A stretch of DNA of 64,000 nt from Fibrobacter sp. UWB11 (GTDB lineage: Bacteria > Fibrobacterota > Fibrobacteria > Fibrobacterales > Fibrobacteraceae): the NCBI RefSeq assembly GCF_900143015.1, contig NZ_FSRT01000001.1:1922001-1986000 (forward strand), in the 5' to 3' direction. Shown here piece after piece: positions 26,927 through 35,330 of the stretch. The notes under the pieces were generated by a model. That model worked only from the letters and a program-made list of their open reading frames with translations, was not told the origin of the DNA and made no database searches. Position 1 is the stretch's first letter, and every line of letters begins with the position of its first letter. The translations under genes were made by a program, and so were the position numbers.

Positions 26927-29302
26927 ATGCAAGAGAGTCTATTTACAAACTCACCCTACGTCATTGCACTATCTGTTATAGCGTTAATCGTCGTATGCTA
27001 TTTTCCCATCATGCTTGGACAAAAAACGTCCGTCAAGCAGCTTCCGCAATCCATTCACCAACTGGTGATTATCAGCATCTTTTGGCAGGCGAGCAACTTG
27101 ATTGGCGATATTTTCTTTAGCGGTGCAGACTTTGTCGCAGGAACAAAAGCTTACACGGCAAGGCAACTTGTTTTTGGCGCCGCAGCTCTTGGCTGGATTC
27201 AATTAGGAAATGCGGTACAGCATACTGCAGAAATAAGCCTCAAGATCAAACGAAAGAACGGTTGGAAGCTCATGAACATTATCGGAGCTGCCGCCGTTAT
27301 CATTTCGACTTATCTATTCATTAACAACAACTCGTTTATTCCAAGCCTAAACTTTTTTGGATACAGGCCCTTTGCTGAAAGACCTGTATTCAGTTTTTAT
27401 TCTTTGTTATTCTGCATTTTTGTACTCCCGAACATTATCATCACAGCATACGTTTTTCTTCGCAATATCGTGCAATCTAGCGATACGACACTTCCCCATC
27501 AAGTCAGTATCTACATGCTTGCATCGTTCGTATTTTTCGTAACGCTTGCTGCTCTCTTTGATTTTGTCATTCCCATTTCTACGAAATTCAACAATTACGA
27601 TCAGTTCCTCAAATGGTCGCAGTTTATCTCGGTATTCCTTGCGATTCTTTCGGGACAATACTTCACATCGGTTTCGTTTAAAAACAAAAGCGCTTCTTGG
27701 TTTTTAGACAAACTAAGAGAAAAAATGGTCGATGGACTTTTATACTACAATTACAAGGGCGAAATTCAACTTGCAAACCCGGCTGCATTAAACATTTTGC
27801 ACACGACGCAAGAAGCGTTGCACAATAAAAAAGTATCATCGATTTTCCCGCAAATTACAGACCCTTCAAGAGAATCGACTTACAACAAAATAAGAGTCAA
27901 GATTGATAACGAAGACCATATCTTTAACGTCTCCATTTTTGAGATTCGCCAATCACTGACAACAAACTACAACGTAGCCTTTTTTAGCGATGTTTCGAAT
28001 ACGTTGCATTATCAGCAAATTATCAAGAACCGCGATGAGCAGTTTAAGGAATACCAGCTCGACCAAATTCGCTATCAGGAACGTTTGAACATTTGGAAAA
28101 AGAAAGTCGATGAAAGTAAATACTTCCTGGATACGCTTATCAGTACACTACCCTTCCGTTTTTGGTCCAAGAACGAGCAAGGCGTGTTCATGACGCAAAA
28201 CCAGACCGACATCAAGAGTCGCGGAAACTTATTGCAAACATCAGAACCCGACAATAGAATCTTGCCGGAAGAACTTCTTGCGCGAAACGAAGGCGAACCG
28301 CAGAGTTTTATTTCTTACGAGCGAATCAAAAAGCCTACTGGAAATTTGGAAGACGAAGATACTGTCGAAATTTTGAAGCAAGATGAATACAATATGGAAG
28401 TGCGCAAAGGGCAAGCCAAGGATATCATGATTTTCGAAAACATGTTTATCCCGATTATCGCGCCGCGCAAGCCGTATAAAATCATCGGCATCAAAATTGA
28501 CATTACCAATGAAAAGCGACTCGAAAAAGAACGTGACATGTTGCAAGAACAAAAGCACATCCATTCGAGACTCGAAGAATTGGGAACCATCTGCGGTGGC
28601 TTTGCTCACGACTATAACAACATCCTGGGCTCGCAAATCGGGTTCTGCGATCTTGCACTCGAAGTTCTCGACAAAGACAACCAGGCATACATGTTCATTC
28701 AAGAAGCGCGAAAGGCCGCTACACGCGGTAAGGAATCGCTCGAAGAACTTTTGAACACCATCCGTGGAAAGACATCCGAAAAGGACAAACTCACAGAATT
28801 TGCACCATACATGATTATCGAAGATGTGGTGAAGAAACTCTGGATTACCCTCCCTCCGAACGTGAAGGTAAAGGCAGACGATATAGACAAGAACATCCGC
28901 ATTGTCGGAAACGTGTCGGCACTCGACCGCATTATCAGCAACCTTGCGAACAACGCCATCTTTGCCATGAAGGAAAATGGCGGAACGCTCACAATTGCTT
29001 TAAAGCGTGAAGTGCTCACGGAGCCTCTCATTACGCCATACGCACCACAAATTGATGCGGGCACTTATGCGAAAATAATCGTCGAGGACACAGGCACTGG
29101 TATGGATACAGCCACCCTCGAACGAATCTTTTCACCGTTCTTTACGACCAAGGCGCCGGGCGAAGGCCTCGGTTTAGGCCTGTCTTCGGCATTAAGACTG
29201 CTAAAAGAAGGCAATGCAGGCTATACAGTACAAACAACCTTGGGCGAAGGAACTATTTTTAATCTATATTGGTCTATAAGAAACGAGAAAATGGAGGCTT
29301 AA
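26927..29302 (+). CDS. Membrane sensor histidine kinase with PAS domains
   Basis: 791 residues. Seven or eight hydrophobic helices in the first 250 residues resemble 7TM-type sensory modules. A PAS domain (about 265-370, [18 protein letters not shown]) and a second PAS-like region (about 400-530) follow. The H-box [11 protein letters not shown] has phospho-acceptor His561. The ATPase domain has N-box [10 protein letters not shown] (near 672), G1 DTGTGMD (near 721) and G2 GLGLGLS (near 747). The fold is of the hybrid, NtrB-like class. It starts 24 bp after the second cellulase and overlaps the next gene by one base (TAATG), so cellulase and signalling genes are probably one transcript. Confidence 0.87.
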   Translation: MQESLFTNSPYVIALSVIALIVVCYFPIMLGQKTSVKQLPQSIHQLVIISIFWQASNLIGDIFFSGADFVAGTKAYTARQLVFGAAALGWIQLGNAVQHTAEISLKIKRKNGWKLMNIIGAAAVIISTYLFINNNSFIPSLNFFGYRPFAERPVFSFYSLLFCIFVLPNIIITAYVFLRNIVQSSDTTLPHQVSIYMLASFVFFVTLAALFDFVIPISTKFNNYDQFLKWSQFISVFLAILSGQYFTSVSFKNKSASWFLDKLREKMVDGLLYYNYKGEIQLANPAALNILHTTQEALHNKKVSSIFPQITDPSRESTYNKIRVKIDNEDHIFNVSIFEIRQSLTTNYNVAFFSDVSNTLHYQQIIKNRDEQFKEYQLDQIRYQERLNIWKKKVDESKYFLDTLISTLPFRFWSKNEQGVFMTQNQTDIKSRGNLLQTSEPDNRILPEELLARNEGEPQSFISYERIKKPTGNLEDEDTVEILKQDEYNMEVRKGQAKDIMIFENMFIPIIAPRKPYKIIGIKIDITNEKRLEKERDMLQEQKHIHSRLEELGTICGGFAHDYNNILGSQIGFCDLALEVLDKDNQAYMFIQEARKAATRGKESLEELLNTIRGKTSEKDKLTEFAPYMIIEDVVKKLWITLPPNVKVKADDIDKNIRIVGNVSALDRIISNLANNAIFAMKENGGTLTIALKREVLTEPLITPYAPQIDAGTYAKIIVEDTGTGMDTATLERIFSPFFTTKAPGEGLGLGLSSALRLLKEGNAGYTVQTTLGEGTIFNLYWSIRNEKMEA

Positions 29303-29676
29303 TGTCTACAATACTCATCATTGACGATGACGCTCAGCTCAACCTCATGTTGAAGTCTGCCCTGGAATTGAAAGGTTACACTGTCGATACTGCTTGCAAC
29401 GGTAAGAAGGCTAAGTCGCTTTATCAGAAGAATACCTACGATGTAATTATCACCGACATCATTATGCCGGAAGGTGACGGATTTGAAGTAGTTCTTGATC
29501 TTCGCCGCATGGGCATGAGTGACCGTACGATCGCTATTAGCGGTGGTGGACGTACTTCTGCCGAAGACTACCTTGCAACGGCACAGCATTTCGATGTTGC
29601 CGCAATTTTCAGCAAGCCGCTGGATCTCCAGCTGCTCCGCAACAAAGTTGACGAGATAATCAAAGCTCATTCGTAA
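29302..29676 (+). CDS. Single-domain response regulator (CheY-like)
   Basis: 124 residues starting [13 protein letters not shown]; an upstream in-frame GTG is rejected because the kinase stop overlaps ATG 29302. The receiver is complete: acidic pocket D8-D10, phosphoacceptor Asp52 in TDIIMPEGDG, Ser/Thr switch SGGG and Lys in FSKPLD. It has no output domain, so it probably passes phosphate on or acts through a partner. It is translationally coupled to the kinase (one-base overlap) and is followed 8 bp later by the NtrC-like gene. A phosphorelay intermediate is a reasonable guess. Confidence 0.88.
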   Translation: MSTILIIDDDAQLNLMLKSALELKGYTVDTACNGKKAKSLYQKNTYDVIITDIIMPEGDGFEVVLDLRRMGMSDRTIAISGGGRTSAEDYLATAQHFDVAAIFSKPLDLQLLRNKVDEIIKAHS

Positions 29677-29684
29677 TAGCATAA

Positions 29685-31241
29685 ATGATGAATATCCTGA
29701 TCGCTGATTTTGATCGGAAATTTGTCGAGGAGCTACAGCGCAACTGGTCCACTCCCGGAACGAACCTCCTGGTCTGCTCCGACGAAAAGACTCTGATGCC
29801 GCTTATAAAAAAGACGTCGATAGACCTTGCGTTTATCGAGGTTCCTTTTTTAATGCTCGACAATATGGATTTAATCAGCTATTTGAAGGAACGTCAGCCT
29901 GGTATCGAAATTTTCGTACTGTGCGACGACCGCAATTGGCAAGGTGCTGCAAGTGCCATTACACGCGGTGCTACAAGTTTTTTGAAGAAGCCGGTCACGT
30001 TATCACTTCTTGAAAACACAGCTAGCAAAATCCAAGCTCAACAGCAAAACAAATCCAACACGCAGCTGATGGAATCACAAGTGTTGGATAGCCTTCTCGG
30101 TGACACTCCCGAGATGCGCAAAATCTTAAAAACAGTATACAAGGTCGCTCCGACCAACAGTACCTTGCTCATAACCGGTGAGTCCGGTTCGGGCAAGGAG
30201 TTTTTGGCAAACGTCGTTCACCGCTACAGCAAACGCGCGAACGAACCGTTTGTGCCCGTGAACTGCGGAGCCATTCCCGAGAACCTCGTCGAAAGTGAAC
30301 TATTCGGCAGCAAGAAAGGTTCTTATACCGGTTCTACCGCAGATAAAAAAGGTTTGTTTGAATCTGCAAATGGCGGCACGCTATTCCTCGATGAAGTCGG
30401 CGAACTGTCGCTTGCAACGCAGGTCAAACTTTTACGTTTCTTACAAAGTCACGAAATCAGGCGCGTGGGCGAAACAGAAGCCCGTTATTTGGACATTCGC
30501 ATTATCGCGGCTACAAACCGCGATTTGCAAAAATCCATGCACGAAGGACGGTTCCGCGAAGACCTTTACTACCGCTTGAATACGTTCCACTTGCAACTTC
30601 CGCCGCTTCGCGATAGAAAGCCGGTCATTCCGAACTTGATACGTTACTTTATTCTAAAAAATAAGGAGGCGCAGGGTAAGGAAATTCACGACCTTGAACC
30701 GGCGGCTCTTTACGCTCTTTCGAAGTACCCCTACCCCGGCAATATTCGCGAACTCGAAAACATCATGGAACATGCCATAGTGCTTTCGGAAGGTGGTGTC
30801 ATCAAGCTCGAAGACTTGCCAGAATATGTGCAAGTAGAAGCACGCGAAAAGACCGTTGCAATCCCGCATATCAAGGATGATGGCGGCTACAAGGAAAGTG
30901 CAAGCGAGCCTGTACGCGACATAATCGAAGAAGTTGAGGAAAACGAAAAGTCTGCCGAGAATCCGATTGGAAAACCGATTCATTTTGAACCGATTTCGGG
31001 CAAGACGGATAACGCAGGGCTTTTAACGCATAATCCAACAAAGTACTTGACGCACAATCCCGAGCCCGTTGAGGAAGAAATTCTTTCGCTTGACGAATTG
31101 GAACGCAGGCACATTTTGCACGCCCTCAGCATTTGCAAGGGCAACAAGACCGAAGTCTGCAAAAAGCTCGGAATTAGCCGCGCCACTCTTTGGCGAAAGC
31201 TCAAAGAACTCAAAATCGAAATGGTCGGCGGAGAAGATTAG
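29685..31241 (+). CDS. NtrC-family AAA+ regulator with degenerate receiver
   Basis: 518 residues. The receiver-like domain (1-120) has Glu52 where the phosphoacceptor Asp should be (DLAFIEVPF); pocket Asp8 and Asp10 and Lys in LKKPV are kept. The AAA+ domain (about 140-385) has Walker A GESGSGKE, Walker B GGTLFLDEVGE, and the sigma-54 contact loop GSYTGS (residues 212-217) where GAFTGA is standard. After an acidic linker comes a Fis-type helix-turn-helix (KTEVCKKLGISRATLWRKL). It should bind DNA and remodel RNA polymerase. The altered loop raises doubt about strict sigma-54 use, and Glu52 suggests phosphorylation-independent control. Last gene of the cellulase-signalling unit. Confidence 0.85.
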   Translation: MMNILIADFDRKFVEELQRNWSTPGTNLLVCSDEKTLMPLIKKTSIDLAFIEVPFLMLDNMDLISYLKERQPGIEIFVLCDDRNWQGAASAITRGATSFLKKPVTLSLLENTASKIQAQQQNKSNTQLMESQVLDSLLGDTPEMRKILKTVYKVAPTNSTLLITGESGSGKEFLANVVHRYSKRANEPFVPVNCGAIPENLVESELFGSKKGSYTGSTADKKGLFESANGGTLFLDEVGELSLATQVKLLRFLQSHEIRRVGETEARYLDIRIIAATNRDLQKSMHEGRFREDLYYRLNTFHLQLPPLRDRKPVIPNLIRYFILKNKEAQGKEIHDLEPAALYALSKYPYPGNIRELENIMEHAIVLSEGGVIKLEDLPEYVQVEAREKTVAIPHIKDDGGYKESASEPVRDIIEEVEENEKSAENPIGKPIHFEPISGKTDNAGLLTHNPTKYLTHNPEPVEEEILSLDELERRHILHALSICKGNKTEVCKKLGISRATLWRKLKELKIEMVGGED

Positions 31242-31265
31242 CGCGGTCGAAAACTGCGCAAATTC

Positions 31266-32318
31266 CTACACTTCTACGAGAGTTGCAACAAGGCAAGAAT
31301 CTTTCGTAGAACCGCTACCGACAAAGTCTACGTCTTGGGATTTTTTCCAAGACGTTTTTGCATTCGGGTGCACAGAAGAAACTGCGGCGAGAACATCGCG
31401 GGCAAAAACGGACAAATTGAATTCGCTGTAATTGGAACTCACCATGAAAAATCCGTTTAGATTCAGGAGCGTCGCGCAATCGGCAACAAGCGGCATCAAG
31501 TGTTCACGCACGTTAAAGTTAAAGCCCTTGAAACGCGCAAAGCTCGGCGGATCAAGTACGATACCATCAAAGCGGAGCCCTTTCTTTTGAGCCCAATGCA
31601 CGTATTCGATGGCGTTACCGCGGAAGAACTCTCCTGGACGCAAATCGAGGTCGTTTAAGGCATAATTTTCACGCCCCTTATCGAGAATTTTGCCGCTGAT
31701 ATCGGCGTTTGTAGCGATGGCGGCTCCGCCCAAGCGCGCATGAACCGAGAAACTGCATGTATAGCTGAACAAGTTCAAAAAGCGGAGGCCGGGTTGCGCG
31801 GGATTCTCGAGATTAGCCGAGTCAGCGAGATGCGACGAAGATGCGTTTGCGAATTCAAGATTCGACGAAGATGCGCCGGACATAGCGCGGAAACGTTCTT
31901 CGACCTCGAGGCGCACATGACGCATGTCTAAAAAAAGCCCCGGATTAATCGTATCAAGCAAATCTACATGGAATTTGGCATGGCCTTCACGCACAACACC
32001 TACAGCATCTTCGCGGGAGCCCAAAACAACGTCCATAGGAGCGTTTTCGAGCGATTTCCCTGCACTAGAAAGGCGTTCCTTCGCAACGACGCAGACAGGC
32101 TTAAAAAGGGCCGCCAAAGCCTCGACAATTTCGGTCTTGCTCGTCAAAAGCTCCGGTCCAAAAAACTGCATCTGGTAACGGTCACCAAACTTGTCAATCG
32201 TAAGTCCCGGGAAACCGTCGGCGGCGCCGTTCACAATGCGATAAGCATCTGTAACATCAAATAACGGGGCTCGCTTTTCGAGCGCAATCGCTAACTTGTT
32301 TTTTAAATCAAAAGCCAT
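31266..32318 (-). CDS. Class I SAM-dependent rRNA methyltransferase, RlmI-like
   Basis: About 350 residues. ATG 32318 is taken; TTG 32327 is possible. The order of blocks fits RlmI-type 23S rRNA m5C methyltransferases: N-terminal RIVNGAADGFPGLTIDKFGD, then GLFLDMRHVR, LNLFSYTCSFSVHA (SAM motif I) and VLDPPSFAR (catalytic motif IV). The usual PUA domain is missing or reduced. Between DMRHVR and LNLFSYT lies an Ala/Ser/Asn-rich stretch encoded by an imperfect tandem repeat (18-bp units at 31828 and 31858), likely an expansion. It converges on the NtrC-like gene with a 24-bp gap. The 3' end faces that gene, and the 5' side carries a heptad element. Confidence 0.8.
   Translation of the reverse strand: MAFDLKNKLAIALEKRAPLFDVTDAYRIVNGAADGFPGLTIDKFGDRYQMQFFGPELLTSKTEIVEALAALFKPVCVVAKERLSSAGKSLENAPMDVVLGSREDAVGVVREGHAKFHVDLLDTINPGLFLDMRHVRLEVEERFRAMSGASSSNLEFANASSSHLADSANLENPAQPGLRFLNLFSYTCSFSVHARLGGAAIATNADISGKILDKGRENYALNDLDLRPGEFFRGNAIEYVHWAQKKGLRFDGIVLDPPSFARFKGFNFNVREHLMPLVADCATLLNLNGFFMVSSNYSEFNLSVFARDVLAAVSSVHPNAKTSWKKSQDVDFVGSGSTKDSCLVATLVEV
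31828..31875 (-). repeat. In-frame tandem repeat in the methyltransferase gene
   Basis: Two 18-bp units, AGATGCGACGAAGATGCG (31828-31845) and AGATTCGACGAAGATGCG (31858-31875), differ by one base and are spaced exactly 30 bp, or 10 codons. They encode the repeated ASSSNL / ASSSHL motif in a region that is a loop in the family. Confidence 0.7.
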
Positions 32319-32327
32319 AAACAACAA

Positions 32328-32442
32328 GGTTACAGGTTGTAGGTTATAGGTTTTAGAAGAAAAATCGCGCTTCGCGCATCATCAGAGGCGGCTCTGCCGC
32401 AATTATAATCCTAAAACCTAGCACCTAATAGCTAAAGCCTAC
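32328..32442. repeat. Heptad-arm element, TAGGTTN subtype
   Basis: The left arm has GGTTGTAGGTTATAGGTTTTAG (words TAGGTTN, here joined across 32334-32355). The right arm has CCTAAAACCTAGCACCTAAT (32411-32430), its imperfect complement. Between them are mini-hairpins GCGC-TTC-GCGC (about 32367-32377) and GCGGC-TCT-GCCGC (32388-32400). The nrdR TAG stop is flush with its right end. Confidence 0.8.
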
Positions 32443-32886
32443 CTATTTATCCAGCGTCTTAATCTGGTCGACAAACTCGCCTACTTCCTTGAATTCACGA
32501 TAAATGGAAGCGAAGCGAACATAGGCTACAGCATCGAGTTTCTTGAGTTCCTGCATAACGAGGTTACCGATCTGGTCGTAACCGACTTCAAAGCCTTCGG
32601 ACATCTGCAAGGAATTTTCAACACGGGTCGCAAGCTGTTCGATATCGTCAACAGACACCGGACGCTTTTTGCAAGAGTTCATGATACCGCGCAAAAGCTT
32701 TTCGCGCTGGAACGGTTCACGTTCACCACTGCGCTTGATAACAGTCAACGGCTGAAGTTCGATATATTCACGGGTCGTAAATCGGCGACCACACGCAAGA
32801 CATTCGCGGCGCCTACGAATCGAGGTTCCGCTCATGCGACTATCGACAACTTTGTCGTTATCGTTCTTGCAAAAAGGGCAAATCAT
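32443..32886 (-). CDS. nrdR: Transcriptional repressor NrdR
   Basis: 147 residues from ATG 32886. Zinc ribbon MICPFC...CLACGRRF (two CxxC pairs) is followed by an ATP-cone domain (PLTVIKRSGEREPFQREKL, MQELKKLDAVAYVRFASIY). NrdR senses ATP and dATP and represses ribonucleotide reductase genes by binding NrdR boxes. The size and motif order are canonical. A longer form starting at 32922 is rejected because the zinc ribbon begins at this Met in the family. There is no Shine-Dalgarno, but TGCTATATT lies 6 nt before the ATG, giving a predicted leaderless mRNA. The stop is flush with a heptad element. Confidence 0.93.
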   Translation of the reverse strand: MICPFCKNDNDKVVDSRMSGTSIRRRRECLACGRRFTTREYIELQPLTVIKRSGEREPFQREKLLRGIMNSCKKRPVSVDDIEQLATRVENSLQMSEGFEVGYDQIGNLVMQELKKLDAVAYVRFASIYREFKEVGEFVDQIKTLDK

Positions 32887-32892
32887 GCATTG

Positions 32893-32898
32893 AATATA
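32893..32898 (-). promoter_or_regulatory. Extended -10 box (TGC-TATATT), 6 nt before nrdR
   Basis: On the minus strand GTGCTATATT is followed by CAATGC and the ATG. The TGn extension and the 6-nt spacing match the box at 38000-38005. No -35 hexamer is evident. Confidence 0.55.
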
Positions 32899-32946
32899 GC
32901 ACTTTTTAAGGGGAAAGTGCACAAAATCACAATAAAATTACATATT

Positions 32947-32987
32947 TAGCCAATAGTTGTTAGTCAATGGTCAATAGCAATTAATGG
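32947..32987. repeat. Half heptad element
   Basis: AGCCAATAGTTGTTAGTCAA-TGGTCAATAGCAATT, a run of TAGTCAA/TGGTCAA-type words without a core hairpin or a second arm. It lies between nrdR and the ATGACA-type repeat at 33003. Confidence 0.6.
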
Positions 32988-33002
32988 AAGTTGCTCAAAA
33001 AA

Positions 33003-33032
33003 GGAGATCCCCGCTCAGAGGCGGGGATGACA
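33003..33032 (+). repeat. GC-rich ATGACA-type inverted repeat
   Basis: GGAGATCCCCGC-TCAGAG-GCGGGGATGACA, an 8-bp stem ATCCCCGC/GCGGGGAT. The same frame as at 3044 and 62897. It is downstream of transketolase. Confidence 0.75.
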
Positions 33033-33033
33033 A

Positions 33034-33061
33034 AGAAAAGGGGCCGCGAGGCCCCGATTTT
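33034..33061 (-). terminator. Transketolase terminator
   Basis: On the minus strand AAAATCGGGGCC-TCGC-GGCCCCTTTTC. The stem abuts the tkt stop codon. Confidence 0.8.
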
Positions 33062-35136
33062 TAAGCGTTAGCTTTCTTGAAGTCTTCGACGTTCTTGGCG
33101 TATTCAGCGAGGTATTCCTTGGCAGCTGCGGCAACAGCTTCTGGAACGTAACCGAATTCCTTTTCGAGGACGCCTGCCGGAGCAGAAGCACCGAAGCGTT
33201 CGAGACCGGAGACCTTACCGAAGCCACCCACGACCTGGGCGAACAAGAGCGGAAGACCGCTGGACTTTGCAAACACCGGAGTCCACGGAGCGATGATGCT
33301 GTCGCGGTAAGCCTTGTCCTGCTTGAGGAAGAGAGCTGGGCTGATCATGGAAACCACGCGAACGGCCTTACCTTCGGCGCGGAGGAGTTCAGCAGCCTGG
33401 TGTTCGAGGAGAACGTCGCTGCCGTTTGCAACCAAAGTAAGTTCCGGCTTCTTGCCAGCGGCAGTGTTATCGCTAACAATGTAAGCGCCCTTGCGGCAAG
33501 CCTTGGCAGCTTCGTAGCGGTTGTCACCCGGAAGAGAATTTACGACCTGACGAGTGAGGATGAGAGCCGTCGGGCTATCGTTGTTTTCGAAAGCCATTTC
33601 CCAAGCAGCGAGCGTTTCAAAAGCGTCTGCCGGACGGAGTACGAGCATTTCGGCCTTGCCGTTTGCCTTGGTGAGACTTTCGAGCAAGCGAATCTGCGTT
33701 TCATGTTCGATCGGCTGGTGCGTCGGGCCGTCTTCGCCCACGCGGAAGCTGTCGTGCGTAAACACATACTTGACCGGAAGGCCCATGAGAGCAGCCATAC
33801 GGATAGCCGGCTTCATAAAGTCACTGAACACGAAGAACGTTGCGCAAATCGGATAGAGACCGCCGTGGAGAGCGATACCGTTTGCAATAGCGCCCATCGT
33901 GAGTTCGGCAACACCGACCTGGACAAATGCACCCTTGAAGTCGTTAGCGCGGAAGATGCCCGTCTTGTCGAGGAATGCCTGAGTATTGTCGGAGTTCGAA
34001 AGGTCAGCAGAGCTGCAGATGATGTTGTGATAATTTTCGGCGAGGTAGCCAAGAACTGTACCGCTCGTGACGCGAGTTGCAACGCCTTCCTTGATATTGA
34101 GCTTGGAGAGGTCGATCTTGAGACCCTTGCCCGAGAGCCATTCGTTGAGGGTTGCAGACTTTTCGGCGTTAGCCTTGTCCCAAGCAGCCTTGGCCTTCTT
34201 CCATTCGGCAACTTCCTTGCGGAGTTCGTTAGCGCGGGCTTCAAAGCCAGCCTTCACGTCATCAAAGACCTGGAACGGATCGTCCGGGTTACCACCGAGA
34301 TTCTTGATCGTAGCAGAAGTAGAAGCACCTGCGGCATTGAGCGGCTGACCGTGCGTAGAGACTGCGCCTTCGTAGCTCTTGCCGTCTTCGGCGATTGCGC
34401 CCTTGGCCATCGTGGTGTGACCGTAGACGAGCACCGGCTTTTCGGTTTCGGCCCAAGCAGCCTTGAAAGCCTTGCGGAGTTCTGCAATGTTGGAACCGTC
34501 ACATTCGATGACGCGGAAGCCCCAAGATTCGTACTGCTTCACGAAGTCGTGGTCCATCACGTCTTCGGTCTTGCAACTGAGCTGGACCTGGTTTGCGTCG
34601 TAGAAGAAAATGAGGTTCGAAAGCTTGAGGTGACCAGCAATACGGCCCACGCCGTATGCGATTTCTTCTTCGAGGCCGCCGTCAGAAACGAGGCAGACCG
34701 TCTTGTGTTCGAGGATAGAGCCAAAGCGTTCGACCATGAAGCGTTCGGCGATAGCACCACCGAGAGCAATGCCGTGACCGATACCGAGCGGGCCCGAGGA
34801 GTTTTCAATGCCGAGGGCGACATCGACTTCCGGATGGCCCGGAGTGCGGCTGCCAAGCTGGCGGAAGTTCTTCACGTCTTCGAGCGTAAGACGGTTCGTG
34901 AGGACGAGTTCAGAGTAGAGGAGCGGGCTCATGTGACCCGGATCCATGAAGAAGCGGTCGCGAGCCATCCAGTTAGCGTCGTCCGGATCGAAACGCAAAA
35001 ATTCAGCAAACAAAAGCGTAATAGCGTCGGCGGCGCCCATGGCTCCACCCGGATGTCCGGACTTGGCCTTCTGCACCATGGCGGCAGAAAGGATACGGAC
35101 GTTGTCAGCTGCTTTTGTAACTAATGAATCTTGCAC
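33061..35136 (-). CDS. tkt: Transketolase
   Basis: 691 residues, full length. It contains KSGHPGGAMGAAD, the thiamine-diphosphate motif region (GDGGLEE variant SDGGLEEEIAYGVG, then NLIFFYDAN), VAELTMGAIANGIALHGG, and the pyrimidine-domain HDSFRVGEDGPTHQPIEH. The enzyme moves two-carbon units between pentose- and hexose-phosphates in the non-oxidative pentose phosphate pathway, in the cytoplasm. The start is GTG 35136 with AAAGGGG upstream. The usual GDG of the ThDP motif reads SDG; many transketolases vary there. It is a single-gene unit with its own terminator. A 574-codon open frame on the other strand is a shadow. Confidence 0.94.
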   Translation of the reverse strand: MQDSLVTKAADNVRILSAAMVQKAKSGHPGGAMGAADAITLLFAEFLRFDPDDANWMARDRFFMDPGHMSPLLYSELVLTNRLTLEDVKNFRQLGSRTPGHPEVDVALGIENSSGPLGIGHGIALGGAIAERFMVERFGSILEHKTVCLVSDGGLEEEIAYGVGRIAGHLKLSNLIFFYDANQVQLSCKTEDVMDHDFVKQYESWGFRVIECDGSNIAELRKAFKAAWAETEKPVLVYGHTTMAKGAIAEDGKSYEGAVSTHGQPLNAAGASTSATIKNLGGNPDDPFQVFDDVKAGFEARANELRKEVAEWKKAKAAWDKANAEKSATLNEWLSGKGLKIDLSKLNIKEGVATRVTSGTVLGYLAENYHNIICSSADLSNSDNTQAFLDKTGIFRANDFKGAFVQVGVAELTMGAIANGIALHGGLYPICATFFVFSDFMKPAIRMAALMGLPVKYVFTHDSFRVGEDGPTHQPIEHETQIRLLESLTKANGKAEMLVLRPADAFETLAAWEMAFENNDSPTALILTRQVVNSLPGDNRYEAAKACRKGAYIVSDNTAAGKKPELTLVANGSDVLLEHQAAELLRAEGKAVRVVSMISPALFLKQDKAYRDSIIAPWTPVFAKSSGLPLLFAQVVGGFGKVSGLERFGASAPAGVLEKEFGYVPEAVAAAAKEYLAEYAKNVEDFKKANA

Positions 35137-35330
35137 GGTCTAACCCCTTTAGAGTTTTGTTTTTACGCGGCAAATTTAGTTTTTTCTTGCGAAACTCTCA
35201 AGGTATATTGTCAAATGAAAAGCCCAAAGCAATAAAAAGTTATATTTTCGCAACAACCTAAAATAATCCACAAACGCCCCAAAAGAAGCAATTTCTGGAG
35301 CGCTTTTACGTGTTATCGAGAAGGAACCAA

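Noticed and set aside
33400-35124. A 574-codon open frame opposite transketolase
   Set aside because: Codon-bias shadow; the transketolase motifs are on the minus strand and the plus-strand product resembles no protein.
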